DNA from: Alphaproteobacteria bacterium | Lineage (GTDB): Bacteria > Pseudomonadota > Alphaproteobacteria > Rhizobiales > Hyphomicrobiaceae | DNA: 64,000 nucleotides | Direction: 5' to 3' | Assembly (NCBI GenBank): GCA_019137195.1 | Contig: JAGVSR010000049.1 | Span: forward strand, 1 to 64,000 | In this document: piece by piece, positions 46,662 to 56,823 of the stretch | How the letters are laid out: each line of letters starts with the position of its first letter | Position numbering within the stretch: the first letter of the stretch is position 1 | Notes under the pieces: model-generated | What the model saw: the letters and a program-made list of their open reading frames with translations, nothing else | Told to the model about the DNA's origin: nothing | Database searches by the model: none | Translations under genes and position numbers: made by a program

Positions 46662-47876
46662 ATGACCGGCCATGGCCTGCTCTCCGTTGCCGAAGCCCTG
46701 GCGCGCATCTTGGATGGCGTCGAGCCTATGCCGGTCGAGGAGGTGGCGCTCGAGGCTGCGAGCGGACGCGTGCTGGCAAGGCCGATCGTTGCCAGGCTGA
46801 CCCAGCCGCCGTTCGATGCCGCGGCGATGGACGGATACGCGGTCCGCGCTGCCGACATCGCGACTCTGCCGGCCACACTCGACCTCATCGGCGAAGCCTC
46901 AGCCGGACATGGCTTCGACGGCACGCTCGGCGCCGGGCAATGTGTGCGCATTTTTACCGGCGCCCCGGTGCCGGACGGCGCCGACGTGGTCGTCATGCAG
47001 GAGGACACGGCGCGCGACGGCGCTAAGGTCACCATCGTCGCCCGTCCGTCATCGGCCACCCACGTCCGCCCTCGCGGCGGCGACTTCGCCCAAGGGCAAG
47101 CCCTGCTCGCTGCCGGTCATGTGTTGACCCCGCGCTCGGTCACGCTCGCCGCTGCCATGGGCCAGCCCACGTTGACCGTCTACCGCCGTCCGCGCGTTGC
47201 CATCCTCTCGACCGGCGACGAGCTGGTCGCTCCCGGCACCATGCCTGGTCCCGACCAGATCGTGGCCTCGAATTCCTACGGCCTTGCGGCGATGGTGGCG
47301 GCAGCCGGCGGCGCACCGCAGCTCCTCGGCATCGCCCGTGACACGCGGCAGGACATCGAGACCAAGCTCGCGCTGGCGGAAGGAGCAGACGTCCTCGTGA
47401 CGAGCGGCGGCGCCTCGGTCGGCGAGTACGACCTCGTGGCACCCGCGCTCGAAGCGCGCGGCATGAAGCTCGGCTTCTGGAAGATCGCCATGCGGCCCGG
47501 CAAGCCCCTCATCTTCGGCCGCATCGGCACCCAGCGCGTGCTCGGGCTGCCCGGCAATCCAGTGTCGTCGATCGTATGCGGGCACGTCTTCCTGCTGCCG
47601 CTCGTCCGCGCGCTTGTCGGCCGTGGTGGCGCGCCTGAACCGAGCGTCCGCGCCGTGCTCGGCCACGACCTCTCGGCCAACGACGGCCCGCGCACCTATT
47701 ACATGCGTGCCCGCCTCGACCGCGGCACGAGCCCGCCCACGGCCTCGACGCTGATCGACCAGGACAGCTCGCTGCTCTCGCCCCTCGCCGCCGCCGACGG
47801 CCTCCTCGTGCGCGAGATCGGCGCGCCAGCGATGCCGGCAGGAACCGCGGTGGAGATCATCCCGTTCGAGGCGTGA
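46662..47876 (+). CDS. moeA: Molybdopterin molybdenumtransferase
   Basis: MoeA inserts molybdenum into adenylylated molybdopterin. The 404-residue enzyme starts at 46662. Family blocks are 'FDAAAMDGYAVRAAD', 'GQCVRIFTGAPVPDGADVVV', 'PRVAILSTGDELVAPG', 'VLVTSGGASVGEYDLV', 'FWKIAMRPGKPLIFGRIG' and 'VLGLPGNPVSSIVCGHVF'. The GDE and SGGASVG motifs are the MPT-binding loops. It follows moaC in the same orientation. lexA, which often follows moeA in related genomes, is not here; the next gene is convergent. Confidence 0.95.
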   Translation: MTGHGLLSVAEALARILDGVEPMPVEEVALEAASGRVLARPIVARLTQPPFDAAAMDGYAVRAADIATLPATLDLIGEASAGHGFDGTLGAGQCVRIFTGAPVPDGADVVVMQEDTARDGAKVTIVARPSSATHVRPRGGDFAQGQALLAAGHVLTPRSVTLAAAMGQPTLTVYRRPRVAILSTGDELVAPGTMPGPDQIVASNSYGLAAMVAAAGGAPQLLGIARDTRQDIETKLALAEGADVLVTSGGASVGEYDLVAPALEARGMKLGFWKIAMRPGKPLIFGRIGTQRVLGLPGNPVSSIVCGHVFLLPLVRALVGRGGAPEPSVRAVLGHDLSANDGPRTYYMRARLDRGTSPPTASTLIDQDSSLLSPLAAADGLLVREIGAPAMPAGTAVEIIPFEA

Positions 47877-47939
47877 CATGGTCTCCTTGCGACCATCACC
47901 CCCGCGCAGGGATGCGCGCTGCGAGATCCCCGGCTCCGG

Positions 47940-49748
47940 TCACGGACCTGCGGCCCTTGCATCCTCGGCCCACCAGGCATCGGGGTTGTAGCCGAAGAGC
48001 GGAGTCCTGGGCGGTGGGCTCAACCGCTTCCAGTAGGCGACCCATTGCACCGGCACGTGAAAGAGCGGGATGACGTAGAAGCCCGACAAGAGCACACGAT
48101 CGAGTGCGCGCACGCTGGAGATGAAGTCGGCCTCGCTCTCGGCAGCGAGCAGGGCCTTGATCATGGCGTCGGCGGCAGGGTTCTTCACGCCGGCATAGTT
48201 GAACGAGCCCGGCTGGTCCGCGACCTCCGACGACCACCGGAACGCCTGCTCGTTGCCGGGCGACAGCGACGCCTGCCAGGTAAACTGGATCATGTCGAAG
48301 TCGTAGTCCTTGAGACGCGATTGATACTGTGCGCTGTCGGCCACACGCACACGAGCCTCGATGCCGAGCTTTGCGAGCTCGCCGGTGTAGGCGTTCATGA
48401 GCCGCGGCTGGCTCACGGACCCGGCCAGGATCTCGACGGCCAGTTGGCGGCCGTCCTTGTCGACGAGCCGCCCGCTCTCCAGCCGGTAGCCTGCGGCAGT
48501 GAGCAGATCGAGCGCCTTTCGGCTCATCTGGCGGTTGCGTCCGGGCTCGGCGTTCTCCGGCATGCGGTAGGTGCCGTCCATGATGTCGGCGCGCACGGCT
48601 CCGGGGTACGCCTCGAGCAGCTTCCTCTCGACCTCGTCGGCCGGGCGGCCGGCGGAGGAAAGCGTCGAGCGCTCGAAAAAGCTTTGCGTGCGCTTGTAGA
48701 GGCCGTTGTAAAGGTTCTTGTTGACCCACTCGAAATCGAACATCTGCAACAGTGCCTCGCGCACGCGCGGGTCCTTGAACTGGGCGCGTCGTGTATTGAA
48801 CACGAGCGCCGTCATGCCCGCGGGAAGACCGGTCGGCACCTCGGCCTTCAAAACCCGCCCGTCGGCGACGGCGGGAAAGGCGAACGCCTTCGCCCACAGC
48901 GAGGGATCGTCCTCTGTCCTGAGGTCGATGATGCCAGTCTTGAACGCCTCGAGCAGCGTCGAGGCATCGCGGAAGTACTCGAAGCGGATCTCGTCGAAGT
49001 TGAAGCGCCCGCGGTTGACAGGCAGATCACGTCCCCACCACTGGGGGTTCCTTTCGTAGAGGACGGAGCGGCCAGGATCGACCTTGGTGATGCGGTAGGG
49101 ACCGGAGCCCAGGAGCGGCGTGAGGCTCGTTGCATCGAACGTTTCGGGGTTGGTCGCGTGCTTCGCCAGCACGGGCATGAGTCCGAGGATCAGCGGCATC
49201 TCGCGGTCGCCACCCGACTTCAGGACGAACCGGACGGCGAGGTCCGACAGGCGTTCGGCACGGTCGACCTTCTTGTAGTAGGACGTGTGATTGGGGCGGC
49301 CCTTGTCGCGCAGTAGCGACCAGGTGAAGATGACGTCGTCGGCGGTCAGCGGGTGGCCGTCCGAGAAGCGGGCAGCGGGGTTGAGGTAGAACGTGACCTC
49401 GCCGCGGTCCTCCGGCACGTCCACCTTCTCCGCGACGAGACCGTAGAGTGTGAACGGCTCCTCGGGGCTCCGCGCCATCAGCGTCTCGATCGCAAGCTCG
49501 CGCACTCCCTGTACCGGCTCGCCGCGAACGATGAGGGGATTGAGGCTGTCGAACGAGCCCGAGCCGCCGAGGGTGAGGCGCCCGCCCTTCGGCGCGTCGG
49601 GATTGACGTACGGGACATGTGCGAAGCCTTCTGCAAGTGCCGGCTCGCCGTGCATGGCGAGCCCGGCCCGCGGCTCGGCGAGCGCTGCCGGCAGCCCGAG
49701 CAGCAAGATCGGCAGGATGAGGACGACCGGAGACCGGGAGAGGCGCAT
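47940..49748 (-). CDS. Periplasmic oligopeptide-binding protein of an ABC importer (YejA/DppA-like)
   Basis: The ATG at 49748 begins a signal peptide (MRLSRSPVVLILPILLLGLP, cleavage near ALA). The 602-residue product has the family-5 solute-binding fold: 'HVPYVNPDAPKGGRLTLGGS' at the N-terminus is typical of YejA-like proteins, then 'RFSDGHPLTADDVIFTWSLL', 'LGSGPYRITKVDPGRSVLYE' and 'FGYNPDAWWAE' at the end. It should capture peptides or similar ligands. No permease or ATPase genes accompany it, so it is an orphan that must use a transporter encoded elsewhere. The longer frame upstream lacks protein character. Confidence 0.9.
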   Translation of the reverse strand: MRLSRSPVVLILPILLLGLPAALAEPRAGLAMHGEPALAEGFAHVPYVNPDAPKGGRLTLGGSGSFDSLNPLIVRGEPVQGVRELAIETLMARSPEEPFTLYGLVAEKVDVPEDRGEVTFYLNPAARFSDGHPLTADDVIFTWSLLRDKGRPNHTSYYKKVDRAERLSDLAVRFVLKSGGDREMPLILGLMPVLAKHATNPETFDATSLTPLLGSGPYRITKVDPGRSVLYERNPQWWGRDLPVNRGRFNFDEIRFEYFRDASTLLEAFKTGIIDLRTEDDPSLWAKAFAFPAVADGRVLKAEVPTGLPAGMTALVFNTRRAQFKDPRVREALLQMFDFEWVNKNLYNGLYKRTQSFFERSTLSSAGRPADEVERKLLEAYPGAVRADIMDGTYRMPENAEPGRNRQMSRKALDLLTAAGYRLESGRLVDKDGRQLAVEILAGSVSQPRLMNAYTGELAKLGIEARVRVADSAQYQSRLKDYDFDMIQFTWQASLSPGNEQAFRWSSEVADQPGSFNYAGVKNPAADAMIKALLAAESEADFISSVRALDRVLLSGFYVIPLFHVPVQWVAYWKRLSPPPRTPLFGYNPDAWWAEDARAAGP

Positions 49749-50129
49749 GGGCCGGGAGAATCCGAAGCTGATGGAAGCCGCCCATCGGGCGCGGCGGAAC
49801 GTAGCACAGCGTGCCGGGGGCGGTCCTGGCTCCGTCGCGCCACGTGAAGTTATTGCTATATCATCATCTTGAACGCGGAAGTGCGGCGTGACCGCGGCGG
49901 CGCCCGCGTTGCCCGAATGCAACGCCATCTGTTCGAGGCTTGTGCATGACTTCGAGGCCTCCGAGCCCGGTCACGGGATTGCCGCAATCCGAGCCTTACT
50001 CCCGCCCTCGATTGGCGCGCCATGCGCGTGCCATATCCCGCGTGCATATCTCTCGTCTTCATTGTGTCTCGACGCGGGCCAGAGGGGCTGAGCTGGCGGG
50101 ACCGGCTCATAACGAAAGGTCGAATTTTC
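49749..50129. other. Divergent upstream region of the binding-protein and ialB genes
   Basis: The 381 bases hold the promoters of both genes. An AT-rich segment near 49850-49872 (TTATTGCTATATCATCATC) stands out and could be part of a promoter. No gene was recognised. Confidence 0.4.
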
Positions 50130-50990
50130 ATGTCAAATGCAGGTACGAGCCTCGTACGCTCTGCTGTCGGTTCGTGTGCAGTGGCTGCGGCACTCGCGCT
50201 GAGCCTCAGCGCCACCGCCTCCGCCCAGACCGCTCCCGCTAAGGAGCAGCCCAAGGCTGCCGCTCCTGCCGCCGCTCCGGCCAAGGACGCCGCCGCTGCG
50301 CCGGCCGCGGGCGACGCCGGCAAGCAGAGCTCGTGGGTTAAGCTTTGCGATAAAGTCCAGTCGGGCAAGAAGGGCGACGACGGCAAGGAGGTCAAGGAGG
50401 AGAAGGAGGTCTGCGCCACCTTCCACGACACCATCGACGCCAACTCCGGCATGACCGTCGTCTCCGCCGCCGTGCGCCAGGTTCAGGGCGACGACAAGCC
50501 CGACCTGCAGGTCACCGTGCCCCTCGGCATGATCATTCCGGCCGGCGCCCGCGTCTCGGTTCTCTCGGCTGACCAGACCGAGAAGATCAAGGCCAAGCAG
50601 GAGATCGACCCCAAGGACGTCAAGACCGTCGAGCTCAAGTTCACCGCCTGTCTGCCGAACGGCTGCACGGCCGAGGTTGAGGCTGCACCCGACGTGCTCG
50701 ACACCATGAAGAAGGGCGGCTCGCTGCTCGTACGCTCGGTTTACGTCAATGGTCAGCAGTTCGCGGTTCCCGTGCCGCTCAACGGCTTCGGCGAGACGCT
50801 CGGCGGCAAGCCGCTCGACAACGAGGTCTACAAAAAGGCCCGCGGCGAGATGATGACCAAGATCCGCCAGCGCCAGGCCGAGCTCGTCGAGAAGTTCAAG
50901 GCCGAGAAGGAGGCGAAGCTCAAGGAAGTCCCGCCGCCTCCGGGCTTCAAGGAAGGCCAGGCCGTCACCGCTCCGGTCGACAAGAAGTAG
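50130..50990 (+). CDS. Invasion-associated locus B (IalB) family protein
   Basis: The ATG at 50130 starts a 286-residue secreted protein with a signal peptide (SAVGSCAVAAALALSLSATA, cleavage near ASAQ). An Ala/Lys-rich linker precedes the IalB domain: 'SSWVKLCDKVQSG', 'VCATFHDTIDANSGMTVVSA', 'LQVTVPLGMIIPAGARVSVL' and 'ELKFTACLPNGCTAEVEAAP'. The conserved cysteine pairs likely form disulfides. A charged C-terminal helix extends beyond the domain. IalB proteins are linked to host-cell entry in Bartonella, but the family is widespread in free-living alphaproteobacteria and the role here is unknown. A strong terminator follows. Confidence 0.9.
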   Translation: MSNAGTSLVRSAVGSCAVAAALALSLSATASAQTAPAKEQPKAAAPAAAPAKDAAAAPAAGDAGKQSSWVKLCDKVQSGKKGDDGKEVKEEKEVCATFHDTIDANSGMTVVSAAVRQVQGDDKPDLQVTVPLGMIIPAGARVSVLSADQTEKIKAKQEIDPKDVKTVELKFTACLPNGCTAEVEAAPDVLDTMKKGGSLLVRSVYVNGQQFAVPVPLNGFGETLGGKPLDNEVYKKARGEMMTKIRQRQAELVEKFKAEKEAKLKEVPPPPGFKEGQAVTAPVDKK

Positions 50991-51025
50991 ACCTGACGAT
51001 CCCGCTGCAATTCGCTTCGTCGAAG

Positions 51026-51063
51026 GGCCGCCCGGCACGTGCCGGCGGCCTTTCTTCGTTTTT
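51026..51063 (+). terminator. Rho-independent terminator of the ialB gene
   Basis: GGCCGC-c-CGGCAC pairs with GTGCCG-GCGGCC (one bulge) and is followed by TTTCTTCGTTTTT. It begins 36 bases after the ialB stop. Confidence 0.85.
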
Positions 51064-51158
51064 GCCGCCACGCCGCAGACAACACGAGGCCACCGCAAGG
51101 CAAAGGCCAGGAGCGGTCGAGCAGAGCCGAAAACCGCTTCAGCCGCGCATCGCGGGCA

Positions 51159-53060
51159 TCACTGGAAGGTCATGAAGAAGCTGCCGCGTGACGGCCCGGG
51201 CGCCGGCGACCGCTTCAGGACGGGCGGTGGCAGGGGCTTCTTCGGCGTTGCGAAGCCGGGCCGAGCGACGAAGCTCGCCACGGCCACGCGCAGCGACAAC
51301 CTCTTGCGCGAGCCCTCGGCGGCGGTGCCGCCCGACTTCGTCAATTCCTGGTTGGCCTTGATCTGCGCCCGTGCCGGGTCTGCAGCCGCGATCTGCGCTA
51401 CCGTTCGCGTGCCCGTCAAGGCGTCGAGTATGCGCCTGTCGTGGCCGTAGACATCCCTGAACGAGCTGACGTTGCCCTCCGCGTCGGCCGTCATGGTGAA
51501 GTACGTGACGTGGACCGGAACGTGCTGGTCGAGATAGATCTTCACGGTGGCCTTGTCTGACAGGAGGCGCTTTACGTCCGCAGGCGTCCAGCCCTTCGAC
51601 TCGGCCAAGATGACCTCCGCATAGCGGGCGGGGTTGCGCAGCCGCATGCAGCCGTGGCTAAAGGTGCGTTCGGAGCTGTCGAACAGGTACTTGTCCGGCG
51701 TGTCGTGCATGTAGACGTCGTGGGCATTGGGGAAGACGAACTTCAAGCGTCCCAGCGGATTGCCGGGTCCAGCTCCCTGCACGATGTTGACGTCGCGGAT
51801 ATTGGTCTTCGACCAGTTGATCCTCCGCGAGGAGATCGGCTTGCCGTTGACGTCGAGAACCTTGAGGCCGCGGCGCTCAATGACGCCCGAATCTCCGCCC
51901 CGCAGCGAGCCCAGGAGCTGCCGGATCTTGATGCTTTCCGGCATGCCCCACTCGGGATTGAAGATGAGGTGGCTCATCTCGTCGGAGAAGACGGGCGTCT
52001 GCGTCTGCGCCTTGCCGATGATGATCCGCTCCTCGTGAATCACGCGGCCGTCCCTCACCACTCGGCTCAGGAACTCCGGCAGGTTGTTCCACACGTGAAG
52101 CTGGCCCATGTCCTCGGGCATCCACCGCCAGCGCTCCAGATTGACGAGATACTTGTCGAGGATCTCCTTGCGCGACAGCCCCTTGAGACCGGGAACTCGG
52201 TTGTTGAGCTCGCGCCGCGTATCATAGTCGATAGCGAATTTTCCACGATACCCGCGGTCGTACATGAAGTCGTGAACGCGATCCATGAGGTCGGCGTCGG
52301 CGAGGTCCGCATCCTCGGACCGAACGGACTTGACGCCGAGGATGTCACGCACCAGCACGACGTCCGGATGGCGCATGCCACGAACGAGACGCGGACCTTC
52401 GTAGGCAATACGCGGACTGGCCGCAGGTGCATCCACGAGGCCGCGGGCTGCGAGATAGGCTTGCCGCAGCTGCTCGAAGCCCGGATGGTGCGGGTGCAGG
52501 GCACGCAGGGCCTCGGCCGGGTCTCCAGCCGAGGAGATCTTGCTCAGCGTCTCGTACACGTAGATGGGTTCGCGCGCGGGCTGGTCCAGCCAAAGGCTGA
52601 GTTCCCTGGGATTGACACGACCGCCGCGGGCATCGAAGGCGTAGCGCATGGCTGCAAGCGACAGGCGGACCTCGATGGTGGCGAGCGCTTCGGGCGAGCT
52701 GTCGCTGACGATGAGATCCGGGATGTCGAAGCGTGATGGATCGAGTCCCCATTCCGCGGCGCGCAAGAGCTCGTTGGCGAGCCGCGCACCGGCCGCGGTC
52801 AGCCCCCTCTCGTCGACCCACAGGAGCTTGGCGTCCGGGGCGCCGTAAAAGCCGGCAAGCTCCGACAACCAACCGGTCGTCTCGCCCTTGGCTTGAGACC
52901 GCAGCAACGTACGTGCTCGCAATTCGGAGAGCACGACCTGGTGCAGCGCCGACCTCTCGGCCACCCTCCATTCGGACGGCGATGGCTCGAGCGCTCGAGC
53001 CGACAGAGCCAGTGTCAACGAATGGGCCGCAAAGACCGCGAGAAGGGTTACGAGACGCAT
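51159..53060 (-). CDS. Large L,D-transpeptidase, YcbB/LdtD-like
   Basis: The 633-residue secreted protein (ATG at 53060, signal 'MRLVTLLAVFAAHSLTLALS') has the layout of YcbB: an N-terminal scaffold domain (about residues 40-250), a peptidoglycan-binding-like region ('GYRGKFAIDYDTRRELNNRV' at about 285) and a YkuD domain with a capping loop. Catalytic motifs are 'YMHDTPDKYLFDSSERTFSH' followed by GCMRL, giving the His and Cys pair. A basic, Pro-rich C-terminal tail of about 70 residues is extra. It should form 3-3 cross-links. It is the fourth YkuD enzyme in the window and is unlinked to ldtR. Confidence 0.92.
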   Translation of the reverse strand: MRLVTLLAVFAAHSLTLALSARALEPSPSEWRVAERSALHQVVLSELRARTLLRSQAKGETTGWLSELAGFYGAPDAKLLWVDERGLTAAGARLANELLRAAEWGLDPSRFDIPDLIVSDSSPEALATIEVRLSLAAMRYAFDARGGRVNPRELSLWLDQPAREPIYVYETLSKISSAGDPAEALRALHPHHPGFEQLRQAYLAARGLVDAPAASPRIAYEGPRLVRGMRHPDVVLVRDILGVKSVRSEDADLADADLMDRVHDFMYDRGYRGKFAIDYDTRRELNNRVPGLKGLSRKEILDKYLVNLERWRWMPEDMGQLHVWNNLPEFLSRVVRDGRVIHEERIIIGKAQTQTPVFSDEMSHLIFNPEWGMPESIKIRQLLGSLRGGDSGVIERRGLKVLDVNGKPISSRRINWSKTNIRDVNIVQGAGPGNPLGRLKFVFPNAHDVYMHDTPDKYLFDSSERTFSHGCMRLRNPARYAEVILAESKGWTPADVKRLLSDKATVKIYLDQHVPVHVTYFTMTADAEGNVSSFRDVYGHDRRILDALTGTRTVAQIAAADPARAQIKANQELTKSGGTAAEGSRKRLSLRVAVASFVARPGFATPKKPLPPPVLKRSPAPGPSRGSFFMTFQ

Positions 53061-53311
53061 ACAGCATTCCCCCGTGACGCGACGTAAGAGGGCGGTCCTG
53101 GGCAATGTGGGTCCGGGTCCAGATCACGCCGCGCCGTGGCAAATGCCGTCGTCGCGGCTCCTCTCTTGCGAGTCATGATAATCTGTATGAATGCGCAAAG
53201 GCAGCCCCTTCCCGGAACTAACAGTTGCACATGTTTAACGAAGGCATGAAACAGGCACAGGCCTGCTGCCCTCGGCGAGGCGATACTGCAATCCGGAAAC
53301 TTGAATAGGCG

Positions 53312-53905
53312 TCAGAAGTGCGGCTCCAGACCGGTCAGTATCCAGTCGCTGCCACGAAAGCTCATGACGACGGTTACGTCTGGATCGCTGGACTCCTTGT
53401 CCCGCGCGACGCCAAGCCGGATCGCAAGAGGCCCGTCGAACCCGAAGCTCTTGATGTTCTCGATACCGTAGTGGACACCTTTGCGCACCGCGTTCCCAGC
53501 CCCTCCCGCACTGCCGCCCATGCCCGCCGGGCCTTCCTTGCGCACGGTTTCCGCAGCCAGATCCCGGAGGCTGTCGCGAAGCCGGCGGCCGTCGGCGTAC
53601 ATGCGGATCAAGGACTCGGGCTTGACTATTCCGTTCAGCGTGGCGTCGACGACCCGCGGCGCCAGCTGCTTCTTGAGCTGATCGAGAAGCGTGCCGCCAC
53701 CCGATTGCATCAGCTCCTCTACTTTGCCGGTAACAGCGGGGCGCATGCTGTCGCGGACCGCGTCGAAATCGACCTTGGAGACGAGCAGCTCCTTGTCCTG
53801 AGTCTCGAGCGCGGTGCGAATGGTCTTAGCCGAGTGCAGCGGCCATGCGACGTAGAAGCCCATCACGAGCAGCACCAGTGCCAGGATGGCGGCAACACGC
53901 TTCAT
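53312..53905 (-). CDS. DUF2939 family protein
   Basis: The 197-residue protein begins with a single N-terminal membrane or signal helix ('VAAILALVLLVMGFYVAWPL'). It continues with the DUF2939 pattern: 'AKTIRTALETQDKELLVSKV' then 'DFDAVRDSMRPAVTGKVEEL'. The rest is helical and ends in a short beta segment ('DVTVVMSFRGSDWILTGLE'). The function of the family is unknown; a membrane-anchored or lipoprotein-like periplasmic protein is likely. The start is the ATG at 53905; an upstream in-frame region is not protein-like. Confidence 0.8.
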   Translation of the reverse strand: MKRVAAILALVLLVMGFYVAWPLHSAKTIRTALETQDKELLVSKVDFDAVRDSMRPAVTGKVEELMQSGGGTLLDQLKKQLAPRVVDATLNGIVKPESLIRMYADGRRLRDSLRDLAAETVRKEGPAGMGGSAGGAGNAVRKGVHYGIENIKSFGFDGPLAIRLGVARDKESSDPDVTVVMSFRGSDWILTGLEPHF

Positions 53906-54026
53906 GAGCCTTTCCCCCGTCCTCGTCGCGACGGCGGCCGCCGGATAACGAAACTCCGCCATCCGCTCGAGATCCGCGATCGTCCGGCGGACAGCCTATC
54001 GTTGCCGGCCCAGCCCGTCGAGGCCG

Positions 54027-54302
54027 TCATTTGCCCTTGCAGCCGGCCAGCGCCTGCGTGCGCATCTGCAGCTGCTGCTTCCACTGCTCGGGGCCGACAG
54101 TCTGGCACCAGGCGACGTGTGCCTCGAGCTTGGGGTTCCAGGGGTCTCCGGTGAAGCCGCACTTCCTGGTTTCGTTCTCCTTCTGCTGCTTCAGCGCCAG
54201 GCGTCCGTACTCGTCGCAATTGGCCTGCGCGTTCGCCTCTGCCGTGGCGGCCAGGAGGCCAATGACGGCAGTGATCGCCAAAGCGGTACCGTTGCGAACC
54301 AT
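54027..54302 (-). CDS. Small secreted cysteine-containing protein of unknown function
   Basis: The ATG at 54302 gives 91 residues with a signal peptide (MVRNGTALAITAVIGLLAAT, cleavage near ANAQ). The mature part of about 65 residues contains four cysteines (NCDEY, RKCGF, AWCQT, AGCKG), likely two disulfides. It is rich in Gln, Lys and Trp ('VGPEQWKQQLQMRTQAL'). Such small four-Cys proteins are common in Hyphomicrobiales but have no assigned role. It lies downstream of no clear operon partner. Confidence 0.65.
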   Translation of the reverse strand: MVRNGTALAITAVIGLLAATAEANAQANCDEYGRLALKQQKENETRKCGFTGDPWNPKLEAHVAWCQTVGPEQWKQQLQMRTQALAGCKGK

Positions 54303-54590
54303 GGAAATCCCATCCTTCCCTTGCCGGAAGAGCGGCACCGCTCCCCCGCACGCCCTCGTCGCGCTTCGAACCCACGTCCGATCCGCTCGCCCGAGGGGAC
54401 CACATGCGAGCATCACCCTAGCGACGGCTGCATGAACCCCGGCTGAATGTCGCCCCGGGCCGCCGTTCACGCAACAGTTCTGGTGTATAACCCTGTTCTG
54501 GCGAGGAAAATGTAGCTGTGCTACGCGCGACCCAGAAAAGAATCGGGCACACCATCGGACGACGTCTTCCGTCCTTGACCCGCACCACCG

Positions 54591-56771
54591 ATGCCCGCCC
54601 TGCCCTTGCCCGCCTCCCGACTCGACCGCCCGACCATGGCGGAGGCTCAGCGCCTCCTTGAGGAGGTGTTCGGCTACAAGAGCTTCCGTCTGCACCAGGC
54701 CGGCATCATCGGCGAGCTCCTCGCCGGCAGCGACGTGCTGGCGCTCATGCCGACGGGTGGTGGCAAGTCGCTCTGCTACCAGATCCCCGCCATCCTGCGC
54801 CCGGGTACCGGCATCGTCGTCTCGCCCTTGATCGCGCTCATGCAGGACCAAGTCGATGCCCTGACGGAAGCTGGTGTCAACGCCGCGTTCCTGAACTCCA
54901 CCCTGACCTTTCCCGAGCAGCAGGCCGTCGAGCGGCGCCTCCTCGCAGGCGACCTCGACCTCCTCTACGTCGCACCAGAGCGCCTGCTCCAGGACCGCAT
55001 GCTCGATCTCCTGTCGCAATGCGCACTCTCCTTGTTCGCCATCGACGAGGCACATTGCGTGTCTCAATGGGGGCACGATTTCCGACCCGAGTACCGCCAG
55101 CTCAAGATGCTCGCCAGCCGCTTCCCGAGCGTGCCGCGCATCGCGTTGACTGCGACCGCCGACGAACGCACCCGCGACGAGATCGTGGCCGAGCTCTCAC
55201 TCGAGCGCGCCCACCGTTTCGTAGCGAGCTTCGACCGTCCGAACATCCGCTACACCATCGCCGAGATGGGCTCCATGAGTGCGCGAGAGAGGCTGTGGCA
55301 GTTCATCGAAAGCGAGCACGCCGCGGACGCCGGCATCGTCTACTGCCTGTCGCGCAAGGCGGTCGAGGAGACGGCAGCGTGGCTCGCTGGCAAGGGCCGC
55401 CGCGCGCTTGCCTATCACGCGGGGCTCGAACCGCACGTGCGCAAGGCGGCGCAGACCGCGTTCCTCAACGAGGACGGCATCGTCATCGTTGCTACCATCG
55501 CCTTCGGCATGGGGATCGACAAGCCGGACGTGCGCTTCGTCGCCCACCTCAACCTGCCGAAGTCGATCGAGGCCTACTATCAGGAGACGGGGCGCGCCGG
55601 GCGCGATGGCGAGCCGGCGGACGCCTGGATGGCCTACGGCATCGGCGACGTGATGCAGCTCCGCCAGTGGATCGCGCAGTCGGAGGGCTCGGATGCCTTC
55701 AAGCAGGTACAGCGCCAGAAGCTCGACGCGCTGATCGGGCTCGCGGAGATGCCGGGCTGCCGCCGCCAGGCTCTCCTCGCCTACTTCGGCGAGCACCGTG
55801 CCGAGCCGTGCGGGAACTGCGACAACTGCCTCAACCCGCCCGAGACCAGCGACGGCACGGTACTGGCGCAGAAGGCGCTCTCCGCCGTCTACCGGACCGG
55901 CCAGCGCTTCGGCGTCGCCTACGTGGTCGATGTCCTCATGGGCAAGGCCGACGAGCGCGCGATCCGGCTCTCCCACGACAAGCTGACCGTGTTCGGCATC
56001 GGTGCGGATACAGACGCCGCGACATGGCGCTCGCTTTTCCGCCAACTGGTAGCCGAAGGCCACCTCGCAGGCGACGACGACGGCCATGGCACTCTCCAGC
56101 TCACGGAAAAGGCCCGCCCTCTCCTCCGCGGCGAGGCCAAATTCCGCATGCGCAAAGCGCCGAAGCCGGAGCGGCGTGGAAAAGAGAAGAAGGGGGGCGC
56201 CAAGGCGGCAGCACTGGTCGCACCAGGGGATCAGGGCCTGCTCGCGGCCCTGAAGGCCCTGCGGCTCAAGCTCGCGCAAGACGCGAAGCTGCCACCCTAC
56301 GTCATCGCCCAAGACCGTACGCTGATCGAGATCGCCGGCAGGCGCCCCGCTGACGAAGCGGCGCTGCACGAGATCACCGGCATGGGCGCCTCGAAGGTGA
56401 AGCGCTATGGCGCGGCAATCCTCGCAGCGGTAAAGTCGTTTCAGCGCCACCCGCTGCTCGAAAACCGACTGTCGGCGACCGTCAACCAGACGTTGGCGCT
56501 CCACCTCCAGGGCCTCGACGCCGAGGCCATCGCAGCAGAGCGGCGCCTCGAGCCGGCTACGATCTACGGGCACTTTGCCGAGGCGATCGAAGGTGGGCTG
56601 ATCGAGGCCCGGGCCGTCCTTCCGCTGGACGAAGCCGACATCGACGAGATCCACGCCGCCTTCGACCGCCTCGGCACAGTCGACAGCGGCAAGCTCGGTC
56701 CGGCCCATGCCGCCCTCGATGGCCGCTTCGACTACGGGATCCTGAAATGCCTGCTGGCCGAGCTGGCCTGA
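54591..56771 (+). CDS. recQ: ATP-dependent DNA helicase RecQ with HRDC and extra C-terminal HTH-like domain
   Basis: RecQ unwinds DNA 3' to 5' in recombination and fork repair. The 726-residue protein is about 115 longer than E. coli RecQ. Helicase motifs are '[19 protein letters not shown]', '[20 protein letters not shown]', '[16 protein letters not shown]', '[20 protein letters not shown]' and '[18 protein letters not shown]'. The zinc site is '[12 protein letters not shown]' with 'CGNCDNC'. A winged helix, a Lys-rich linker and an HRDC domain (about 560-630) follow. The last 90 residues ('[20 protein letters not shown]' onward) look like the helix-turn-helix-40 domain found in some RecQ proteins. 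Confidence 0.95.
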   Translation: MPALPLPASRLDRPTMAEAQRLLEEVFGYKSFRLHQAGIIGELLAGSDVLALMPTGGGKSLCYQIPAILRPGTGIVVSPLIALMQDQVDALTEAGVNAAFLNSTLTFPEQQAVERRLLAGDLDLLYVAPERLLQDRMLDLLSQCALSLFAIDEAHCVSQWGHDFRPEYRQLKMLASRFPSVPRIALTATADERTRDEIVAELSLERAHRFVASFDRPNIRYTIAEMGSMSARERLWQFIESEHAADAGIVYCLSRKAVEETAAWLAGKGRRALAYHAGLEPHVRKAAQTAFLNEDGIVIVATIAFGMGIDKPDVRFVAHLNLPKSIEAYYQETGRAGRDGEPADAWMAYGIGDVMQLRQWIAQSEGSDAFKQVQRQKLDALIGLAEMPGCRRQALLAYFGEHRAEPCGNCDNCLNPPETSDGTVLAQKALSAVYRTGQRFGVAYVVDVLMGKADERAIRLSHDKLTVFGIGADTDAATWRSLFRQLVAEGHLAGDDDGHGTLQLTEKARPLLRGEAKFRMRKAPKPERRGKEKKGGAKAAALVAPGDQGLLAALKALRLKLAQDAKLPPYVIAQDRTLIEIAGRRPADEAALHEITGMGASKVKRYGAAILAAVKSFQRHPLLENRLSATVNQTLALHLQGLDAEAIAAERRLEPATIYGHFAEAIEGGLIEARAVLPLDEADIDEIHAAFDRLGTVDSGKLGPAHAALDGRFDYGILKCLLAELA

Positions 56772-56823
56772 AGGCCGGCGCGTGGCTCGTGGGCGCGTTG
56801 ACGCAGAGTTGCAGAGGCGGAAT

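Noticed and set aside
54477..54499. Direct repeat GTTCTGG...GTTCTGG upstream of recQ as a LexA box
   Set aside because: The alphaproteobacterial SOS box is GTTC-N7-GTTC. Here the two GTTC units are 18 bases apart start to start, so the spacing is wrong.
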